Of a DNA stretch of 10,004 bases, positions 1 to 7,632 are shown piece by piece. Every line of letters begins with the position of its first letter. The stretch's first letter is position 1. Where the stretch lies: assembly GCA_015680635.1 (NCBI GenBank), contig JAABOA010000566.1:237-10240 (forward strand), given 5' to 3'. The notes under the pieces were generated by a model, which saw nothing but the letters and a program-made list of their open reading frames with translations, had not been told where the DNA came from and did no database searches. The stretch is from Lunasporangiospora selenospora. Taxonomy: Eukaryota > Mortierellomycota > Mortierellomycetes > Mortierellales > Mortierellaceae. Position numbers and translations under genes: made by a program.

Positions 1-137
1 CTCACATCCTCACATCCTCCTCCTCTCCCCCTCCTCTCCCCCTCCTTTCCTCACCTCATCTATCTCTCCTCACCTCATCCTCCAATCTTCTATTTTTTAC
101 TTTGCTATAGAACACCTTAATACAATAGACCACGGGG
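1..137 (+). promoter_or_regulatory. Pyrimidine-rich leader/promoter region of the Nvj2-like gene
   Basis: Bases 1-80 are almost entirely C and T, with imperfect tandem copies of CTCACATC (1-17), CTCCTCTCCCC (about 21-41) and CTCACCTCAT (about 50-80). CT-rich tracts just upstream of a start codon are common in fungal core promoters and leaders. An in-frame TAG at 126-128 lies close before the ATG at 138, so the coding frame cannot extend upstream. The string ending CTATAG at 105-110 follows a T-rich tract and could be the acceptor of a 5' leader intron whose donor lies outside the window. No TATA box is evident. Confidence 0.5.
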
Positions 138-3100
138 ATGGGCTTCTTCTTGGGCTTCTTATGTGGCCTGCTCTTCATTCCGCTCTGTGGCCTCGCCGGC
201 GTATACCTCTTCTTCACTTACTCAGAGTCCTATGCCGAAAAGCAAAAGCTGCTCCACGAGCAGGCCGTCCAGAAGGAAAAGGAGCAGGAGGCATCCGACC
301 TAAACGACATGCCCTCCGCCCTATACGCCTCATATCTCGGACAGCGATACAACAACGGCGCGGGACTAAGTTATGTGCCCGAGCATCTCGATCCTCAGTA
401 CCAGTTTTCAGGCTGGGTCTCTGTCAAGCGGATACCAGAAGTCGACCATCGCATCATTGAACCTTCACTCAAAAAGGAGAACAAGAAAAAGGCTTCCCAT
501 CCTAACGGGAACAACCGAAAAGGTTCCCACAACGGCACAACCTTTGACTCGGAAGGAAGTCACGGTGCTGGCGTTGCAGGATCGTTGGGCGCAGGCGCTG
601 CTGGTGTCGATTCCCGTTTCACCTTCCTCGACACGCAAAACCTGCACCTGTCACTGCCACCCTCACTCCAGGCTCGGTTCAAGGACTCGAAATATGCCGT
701 CATCAAAGGTCCAACCATGTTTATCTATGAGAATGAGCAGCTGGAAGAGTGTCTTGGAGTCATCACCTTGCCCCACTATGAAATCACGGTGCCAGGACAT
801 CAAAAAGATAGCCACGTCTTTTCAAAGCGGAATCCCATCTGGCTAAAGTATCAACCCAGCTCCAGTCACAGTCGACATTCAACAGCCAGCTCGGAGAGCG
901 GATTAATGAACTCTTCCAAGGACTATTACCTGTCCATGGTTAGCTGCGTGGATAAGGAGGATCTCTACTTTACACTATTACGATGCTGTAAACTTAAACC
1001 TAATGTCCACTCGTTCATCCGAGAGATCCCAAAACGGGTAAGAATATCTTTTATTCCCCACTCTTTTTCAATCTTGGCACAATCTCTCTAGGGAGCCCCC
1101 CCCCCTCCCTTTTTCCTCTCTCATGATCTGACCTTTTAGTACTCTATACTCCCCTAGGATTCGACTCTGTTCGACAAGCCAGCAATGAACAAGCTCATCA
1201 GGAATATTCATTCGAACGAGCACCATTTCCAGGCAGCATGGCTAAATGCCATTATTGGACGAATGTTTTTGGGTGTTTACAAGACCCCACAGATCAAGGA
1301 TGCCATCTTTCAAAAGCTGGTTGATAAACTGTCGCGGGTTCGACTTCCCAACTTTTTGAACGACATTCGGATGAAATCTGTTCACCTCGGAGACGGAGTT
1401 CCCATGATTACGCGACCCAAACTACTGACACTCAAGCCTAATGGAGACATGACCATGGACATGAGTATCCACTATCAAGGAGGGTTCCGGGCAGAAGTAG
1501 AGGCGGAGGCTGTGGTGACAGTGACCAAAAAGATTCAACCTATCAAGGTATCACTTGTGCTTGTGATCACCCTGATGCGACTGGAGGGGCGGATGCAGGT
1601 CTGGATCAAACCACCACCCTGTAACCGCGCATGGTATGGATTCTACCACACGCCCCATGTGGAGATGAAAATTGAGCCTGTCGTCTCGGACAAGCAAATC
1701 AAGTCCAACTTGATTCTCAAGGCGATCGAGAACAAATTGATGGAGGCGATTGCAGAGACAATGGTACTGCCCAACATGGACGATGTACCATTCTCGGATT
1801 CGGAAGGTATCGGTGGAATCTTTGGCGAGGATATTCTCCCTGGCGGCGAAGCTGCCTCAACATCGTCGCAACAACCCCAACAACAGCCCTTGCAAACACA
1901 GGCGCAAACCTCGGGAGTCAAGTGGCCACATATCCCCGCTTCGCGATCAGCGACTATCAACGTGGCCACTGATGGTGCAGGACATATCCGACATGGCACC
2001 GACCATCCGAGTGAAGTACGACATCGTGCAGAGACCATATCCATCTCTTCTATTTATCAGAATACCAGGGCGACCAAGTCTCATACTTCGTTGGGCGATG
2101 AGCTGATGGTCAACTACTCGTACGAGACTAGCACCAATCAAATGACCAGTCCTCTGGACTATGACCCTATGCTCTCAGGAGGGCAGCAGGGCGGGAATCG
2201 ATCTGGACCATTGTCGGAATCACCCGAGGCCCTGCCTGCCAAAAGAATGGGAGGTCGTCCTGCTGACCAGAGTTCAACAGCCACCACCGACCGTGGCTGT
2301 GGACATGGTAAATTCCTGAACCTTGGTTTCGGAAACAACAATAACTGTAATAATAATACCAATACCAATACCGATAGCAGCAGCAACGCCAATGTCAACG
2401 GAAATCCACCAGGGTTTAGCCACCATCGGCGAGGATCCCTAGATCCGGCAATGGGGTATTCGACCGGATCGACTTTTGGCGGGAATATCCATCCTGGAAT
2501 GGAGTCTATGCGGGTTATGGAAGAGAAGTGGTCCCATTATGGTATCTCAGAGTACGACCCTCAATCCAACGAAGGAGGCAAGGTACATGTCAAGGAAAAG
2601 AAGAAGTTTCGAGAAAAGGATAAGCACAAGGGCGGACAGGAAGCGGACCGCGTTTCAGTTCACTCTAAAGACTCTGGAGATACTGGATCCCTCTATACAA
2701 CTACGACTCGGTGGACCGAAGGAACGGGAATGGGACAATCGACCTATGGCAGCAGTAGTGGCGCCGGAAGTAGCTATTCGACCTTGCTGGACACCAACTC
2801 GACCTCAAGTCGATCTGAAAAGTTTTCGTTGAGCAAAATGTTCCAGGGATTCCGAAAGAAGCATACCAAGGGTGCTCTCTCTGGATCATCGATTCAGCTA
2901 AACAACAATTCGACCGAGATCTTGGAAGGCAATGAAGATGAAGCCCAAGATATGGGTTCGACCCTTATCGGGGATGGGGCTGAATATGAAACAGAGAATC
3001 GTAAGCAACGACATAATTCTGATCCCATGGAGGCTCTTCCTTTCCATGACTATGTTGCTCCAGTGGATGGACAGACGACCGCAACTCCTGCGATACAACT

Positions 3101-6100
3101 GTCCGAAACAACGCTTTCGGATGCTTACCAACCTCAGTTTAGGCAAAAGTTTGAGTCGACGCCAAACCTGACCAGTATATCGTTCTCGTCAGATCCTAAA
3201 TCAGGAGGAGCTGCCTTGACAGGGACTGGAAGCACTCTACGTGGAGATGACAAGGAACCAGTCCCTATGGCTCGATCTGGATCGCCGGCTCGATCCGTAT
3301 ATGCGGCCAGTCTCTTTGGTGGCGATGAGTCGGGTATGTTGTCCATGTCTAGTTCTGGTGTAAACGGCTTTTCGAAATCCCCTCCAAGCGCGAACTCTCA
3401 ATCGTCTCAACAACAGCAGCAGCAGAATCTGAGACTCAGTCCTCATTTGGGTTCGGCACTGCGAAAGTTGCGGAATCGATCTCATGGTGGGAGTGGATCT
3501 TCAAAAGAGGAACTGTCGATTCCACCTGGTGATTTGAATGTTGTCTTGAAACAACTACAACAGCAGCAGCAGCAACTGCAACTGCAACATCATGGTTTGG
3601 ATTCGTCTGCTCAGACTGTCAATGATAACTCTGGACAGGATGGAAAACCAGTTTCGGTCAATGGCACAGCTCGGGAGGACCATGAGCTGTTCTCAAGGGA
3701 GAGCATTGGCACTTCTTTGTCACCCATACAAGATCAACCCGATTTTGAGTCTCCAATCGATTCCGCTCCACCATCGGCATCCGCCGTGGCTTCCCGGGCA
3801 ATTGGCGCACCTACAATTGTCCTACAAAAAGCTTCGCCTTATTTGGACCAGGGAGATTCGCACACTCACGATGACGAAGCTATACCCTGTACGAACTAAA
3901 GATTTTGTGAGAATATAAAGAAGACACTTTGTTGATAAACCCTTGATGTCTGCAGAGGACTAATCACTCGCAGTATATTGTTGCGTCGCTTCTTAGCACG
4001 GCTATCCACAGATGACGGTAAAGTCCGTCAGTACAATCCCGAGAGTCAGTCGATGCGACAGCAGCCACAGGAGCCGACGAGCGTTCGATTGGACCGAAAT
4101 CTGGTTCATCAGCCAGGACAAAAACCCTTGGAGATTGAAACTGGACGATCAAGCCCCACCTCTGGAGGCCGACCACGGAGACACAGCATCAATCAAGCGC
4201 CCACGATCAATCCTGGAGGGTTCAGCATTCATACTCACGGATATGGACTCGGCGTCGGAGGCGCTACCCCTACGTCCCCTCTCCGAAAGGAGTTTAGTCG
4301 CGATGATGACAGTGACAGCAATGATAATGACCAACAAGATCATGATAATGAAAAGGAACGAACTGAAATGACCGAGCCACCTTATGATAATCCAGCTTGG
4401 ATTGCTTCCCGTGTCCGCAATAGTAGCGACACTCTCTCGACCAACTCGGGCCACTCCTCAGTCTCAAACTCAACCAAAGAGTCTCAAGTCCATTCACAGC
4501 ATTCACATTCCCTCAAGAGCATCTTGAGTTCGTTGGGTAATAAGCACAAAAAGAAGGGCCATGGATCAGCGACGACAGGAGGCAACGGATATAGTGTTGT
4601 CAACAACCAAGACCCATATAGCATTGTGGGACTTGTGGGAATTGCTGGTGCAATAGCAGTGGAGCACATGTCTGTTACGGCATTGGACACGGATCCTTAT
4701 GCGGGGGTTGGACTCCCACAAGAGGCTCTACAGCACAAGAACAACTCTCAGGAGGAATTGTCACCACGAGGAAGAGGACCTGAAGGAGGTTTTACAAACT
4801 TGCCATTAGGACCCCCTGCTGAATTGGATGATCCCCGGCTCCCAGGCGGATTCAAGCCATATGAACCAGAGGAGGCAGGTGTGACAGAAAAGAAGGAAAA
4901 GGTAAAGAAGCAGGAGGAATGTCTCGTACGAGATGCCATGCATGCACGTCCGGGTTATATTGGCGAGTACCCAACTCCTGTACGGATGCATTCATTCCTG
5001 AATCGACAAGGAGCAGCGATCCGTGCCGAGGCCGAGGCTGAGGAGCAAGAGTCGCGAGAGCAGACAAACATGTTCGAGTCTACGCCGCCCACTTCCTTTA
5101 AGCCAATCTCGAGATCGTCTTCGCCCTTGCCTCATCCCAAGGAAAGCTTGCCCATTGTCAAGAGTACTTCACTGCCCACACCGCCCAAGTCGAGTATGCT
5201 CCCCGAGGCATCTCCTCGAGCGTTGAGTGGTGACGAGATCTTGATGAGTATGCCAGTAGTCGAGACGCCCTCGAGCGAGAGTTCAACTCAGTCTTCGCTT
5301 ACGTTTGACCGACAGTCGTCCACCACTGCCTCATCTATTTCTTCTTTTTCGCTCCGCGAGACTGCATCCTACAGATCTGAGAATCTAATGATGGACGGTA
5401 CTGCGTTGCAGTCAGAGTATTATCAAGAGCATCTTATGGATGGAGTGGCTGCGACAGGGACTGCAGGCCAGACAATGACTCGGCACGAGTACGATATGAT
5501 CATGTTTAGCCATAGCATGCCTCTCCAGACAAATGATGTGATTGGCATCCCAACCACAAACCCAGTCGCAACAGCAGATGTAGAGGATGCGATTGCTAAC
5601 GCCTCTTCCACAGAGGAGAGAGGGGGCTTCAGCAACATTGGTATGGGACAGCAGCCACATCCACTTTTTGGTACTTCTCCCATGAGCGGTGGACAAGGGT
5701 CAGAGTCAGAGCCACCACAGGATCGGTCTCTTGCGGTTAACACTGACGAGAGATTGCGAGGTCTGGGCTCGGATCCGCATATGACACCACAACAACAGCA
5801 GGATCCAGTTGAGTCTCTGCCCCTTGAAGAGACCCCGTACACACTAGAGAATCCAAAGATACTAGGACAGGATGATGGGAAAGTGGATGAAGGAGCATTA
5901 GCCGCTGCAGGCCCCAGTGACGACTACCCTTCGCCTGAGGAATTGCGACACGAGCAAGCGTTTATGAACCAGCCTTCCTTGGCAGTTCCCAACAGTTCTT
6001 CTGGTTCTGGGTCCGGGGCTGGGGCTGGGGCTGGGTCGGCGATGGCGCCGACAGTACCTGGATCGAGCAAGAAGCATCATCGTAATTTCTTCAAGCGATT

Positions 6101-6509
6101 TATTCGACGCAAGTCAAGTGAAGATATTGCCGGGGATGCCTCTCAAGCGCAAGCATTACCCGAGATATCACCAAAGCGAAACCGATTCCTGTTCCATTCT
6201 GGAAAGTCGACAGGACCCACGTCGCCTACATCCTCGTCGTCGTCTCTGTATCTTAACCCAGCGTCTTCGCAATCCATGTCGGCTGTAGGGTCAGGATTGA
6301 ATTCGGCCTTGAATATCGCTTTACCTTATTCACAGGGTCTCCGTGGAGGTACTTCGACCGAGTTTGTTCGATCGCGAGCACAGTCGACCAGTGCGTCCGA
6401 GGAGGCGATTCTGGCAACGGTATCGGGATCACTACTGTCACCCGTGACTAAAGCGACTCGAACACGACCACGATCCTCGACCGTGAACGCCATGCCCTCT
6501 GTACGGTGA
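138..6509 (+). CDS. NVJ2: Nvj2/TEX2-like SMP-LTD lipid-transfer protein with giant disordered tail (exons 138-1037, 1158-3888, 3997-6509)
   Basis: This is a predicted 2047-residue ER-anchored lipid-transfer protein for membrane contact sites. Residues 2-27 form one hydrophobic anchor. Residues ~90-288 are a PH-like domain, starting near SGWVSVKR and ending near DLYFTLLRCC, split by a Gly/Ser/Lys-rich insertion at ~110-158. Residues ~302-512 are an SMP-LTD domain with the family's WLNAIIGRMF start, a VPMITRPKLL segment, IKPPPCNRAWYGF, and VLPNMDDVPF at its end. This order (TM, PH, SMP-LTD) is that of yeast Nvj2 and animal TEX2. The family moves lipids such as ceramide or phospholipid between ER and vacuole, Golgi or endosome. 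Residues ~513-2047 are Ser/Gln/Asn-rich and look disordered. The ATG at 138 has G at -3 and +4, and an in-frame stop at 126. Intron 1 is certain from phase and domain continuity. Intron 2 is a model: it joins two long same-strand open frames, the second having no ATG before 4053. If it is wrong, the protein ends at 3899 with 1213 residues. The SMP assignment is firm; orthology to NVJ2 rather than a paralogue is inferred. Confidence 0.88.
1038..1157 (+). other. Intron 1 of the Nvj2-like gene
   Basis: The donor GTAAGA follows CGG at 1035-1037, and the acceptor CCCCTAG ends at 1157. Both sides are phase 0. Splicing joins EIPKR to DSTLFDKPAMNKL, leading straight into the SMP-LTD domain. Without splicing, translation stops at TAG 1089-1091. 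The earlier acceptor TTTTAG ending at 1139 would leave an in-frame TAG at 1155-1157, so it is not usable. A run of ten C (1096-1105) and a CT-rich stretch lie upstream of the acceptor. Confidence 0.93.
3409..3424 (+). repeat. CAA/CAG trinucleotide run encoding Gln6
   Basis: A mixed CAA/CAG run inside exon 2 encodes six glutamines at about residues 1051-1056. It mixes CAA and CAG codons, which suggests selection or drift on the glutamine tract rather than a fresh pure-repeat expansion. Confidence 0.85.
3549..3594 (+). repeat. CAG/CAA-rich run encoding a Gln/Leu tract
   Basis: This second glutamine-rich stretch in exon 2 encodes KQLQ6LQLQHH, at about residues 1098-1112. The preceding sequence GDLNVVLKQLQ has Leu/Val spacing that could extend into a short coiled coil, as polyQ next to helical segments often does. 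That function is inferred only. Confidence 0.8.
3889..3996 (+). other. Probable intron 2 of the Nvj2-like gene
   Basis: The proposed donor is CCCT|GTACGA at 3889 and the proposed acceptor TTCTTAG ends at 3996. This removes the in-frame stops TAA 3897, TGA 3933 and TAA 3936 and joins codon T|CA (Ser) into the open frame that runs to 6509. GACTAATC at 3958-3965 is a good branch-site match 30-odd bases before the acceptor. A second acceptor, TCCACAG ending at 4011, keeps the same phase and would drop five residues. CGCAG ending at 3973 sits at an ideal distance from the branch site but gives the wrong phase with this donor. A stronger-looking donor GTGAGA at 3907 lies after the TAA and cannot serve this frame. 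Confidence 0.6.
4617..4661 (+). other. Hydrophobic segment in the disordered tail of the Nvj2-like protein
   Basis: This exon 3 stretch encodes YSIVGLVGIAGAIAV, about residues 1418-1432. It is 15 nearly uncharged residues rich in Ile, Val, Gly and Ala, in a tail that is otherwise polar. It is short for a membrane-spanning helix but could insert shallowly or form an aggregation-prone or partner-binding patch. Confidence 0.6.
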
Positions 6510-6800
6510 GCCTTGAGAACAGCTCTCCTTCCTTATTTTACATTATTTTGCTGGTTAGTTGGCTTTTTTTATTCTTTGTAGCGTTTTAATTTGTCTGCAT
6601 TAGACAGTCTGTTGTTGTTGTTATTGTTTGTTTCCCCCTTTATTGTACTGTGTACATTAGTTGCTTCTACAACACGGGAAAGGGGGAGAAAAAAGAGGGC
6701 GTCGCTCTCACTCTCACTCTTTCTCTTTACCCTCTCGTCAATCCCTCCCTCCCCTCTCTTCCTCTCCGCTTGTGCTCTAGCGCAGTGATCATTCTCTTTT

Positions 6801-6826
6801 AAATAGAAAATATATAAAAAAAATAT
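6801..6826 (+). terminator. A/T-rich candidate 3'-end signal of the Nvj2-like gene
   Basis: An A/T-rich element containing TATATA followed by a run of A lies about 300 bases after the stop codon. Fungal polyadenylation uses TATATA-like efficiency elements and A-rich positioning elements, so this is a reasonable candidate. No canonical AATAAA occurs closer on this strand that I could find. Confidence 0.3.
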
Positions 6827-6980
6827 CACTCATGCTCTTTTTCGGCCGTTGCAAACTACACGAGTACCTATTTTAGGGGTGGGGGGAAGGAGACGCTCTC
6901 ATTGTTCGTCGGAACTTTCATTAACTATGAATTTGATCCGCACGGCTAAACAGACCTCGCTCAGAGGATCGAGGTCGTAC

Positions 6981-7002
6981 AAAAAAAAAACAAAAAAAAA
7001 AA
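6981..7002 (+). repeat. Poly(A) tract, A10-C-A11
   Basis: Two A homopolymers are separated by a single C in the convergent intergenic region. It may be a simple slippage-prone tract or a relic of an inserted retrotranscript tail. There is no adjacent gene-like sequence to support the second reading. Confidence 0.85.
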
Positions 7003-7273
7003 GAGATAACGAGAGTGTGGGACTCTCAACTCCGAGTTTGCTGCTGCACCCCGATCTCGAGAGATGTGGTCTCTTTCCTCTCTCCCTCAATCTCCATCTT
7101 TCTCTCCTGGTCTTTCCTTGTTCGTCCAAGACAATTGGCCACATTGTCCCTCCCCCCAAAAAAAACCCAGATGGAAAAAGGTCAAAGGAGGGGTAATGTC
7201 TGTGTGTCGAGGGGATGAGGGAAGAACACGGAGGCGGAGAAGAGGAGGCAGGAAGGACCCTGACCACAGACCG

Positions 7274-7303
7274 TTATTATTATTATTACGATTATTATTA
7301 TGA
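7274..7303 (+). repeat. ATT trinucleotide microsatellite
   Basis: About nine ATT units are interrupted once by an ACG. On the minus strand this is an AATAAT-rich run about 330 bases after the stop of the sensor-like gene, so it could contribute to its 3'-end formation. Confidence 0.85.
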
Positions 7304-7357
7304 TTGTTAACTATTTCCATAGGATGAATGAATGGGAAGACAAAGAGAGAGAATGAA

Positions 7358-7371
7358 GGGGGGGGGGGGGG
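7358..7371 (+). repeat. Poly(G) run of 14
   Basis: Fourteen consecutive G lie on the plus strand (C on the transcript strand of the minus gene). Length may be uncertain because long homopolymers are error-prone in sequencing. Confidence 0.85.
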
Positions 7372-7438
7372 AGTGTTGGCTACATTTGTTCTGGGACCTC
7401 GAGGGCGGGAGATACCTCGAGGAACGACACAGAGGGGC

Positions 7439-7468
7439 GTAAAATAAAATAAATAAAGAAAAAAAAAT
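7439..7468 (+). repeat. AAATAAAATAAATAAAG-type A-rich tract
   Basis: This low-complexity A/T-rich run contains several overlapping AATAAA words on the plus strand. It is more than 900 bases past the stop of the plus-strand gene, so use as its polyadenylation signal is possible but unproven. Confidence 0.6.
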
Positions 7469-7587
7469 GCATTTGAAATTACATTGTCGCAACACACGAC
7501 AGGGGTGGTGGTGTGTGTGTATACAAAGGGCACGGACGACATCGTTCTCCCTATTCTGTTTCCCGTCGTACTTTGTCGTGCTCTATA

Positions 7588-7597
7588 CCCCCCCCCC
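7588..7597 (+). repeat. Poly(C) run of 10
   Basis: Ten C lie on the plus strand, just downstream of the stop codon of the minus-strand gene. They read as G10 in that gene's predicted 3' untranslated region. Confidence 0.85.
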
Positions 7598-7632
7598 TCT
7601 CCCTTACTCCTTCTGCGCGTCTATTGTTGTTT

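Larger units (their letters stand above)
6510..7632. other. Convergent intergenic region, no supportable gene
   Basis: This 1.1 kb lies between the stop of the plus-strand gene and the stop of the minus-strand gene, so it should contain both 3' untranslated regions. I see no convincing coding sequence on either strand: the open frames are short, compositionally simple and full of repeat-derived residues. I found no tRNA B-box or rRNA-like sequence. The region contains CT-rich, TTG-rich, A-rich and ATT-repeat segments, a 14-base G run (7358-7371) and a 10-base C run (7588-7597). Confidence 0.75.

Noticed and set aside
1643-2044. Minus-strand open frame inside exon 2
   Set aside because: It lies opposite the SMP-LTD coding sequence and shows no family resemblance. 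It is a shadow of the plus-strand frame.
1185-3899. Independent gene starting at the ATG at 1185
   Set aside because: The SMP-LTD domain begins a few codons before 1185, in exon 2 sequence that is reached only by splicing from the exon with the anchor and PH domain.
3978-6509. A separate gene starting near 3978
   Set aside because: The open frame begins with TTG, has no ATG before 4053 and no promoter-like sequence. Its composition matches the preceding exon, and a phase-compatible intron joins them.
6506-6511. GTGAGC at the end of the Nvj2-like coding frame as another splice donor
   Set aside because: It coincides with the TGA stop, and no open frame or conserved domain follows to be joined.
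6849-7196. Short plus-strand open frame in the convergent intergenic region
   Set aside because: It is made of repeat-derived residues, including lysine runs from the poly(A) tract. It has no recognisable domain and a minus-strand frame of similar size overlaps it.
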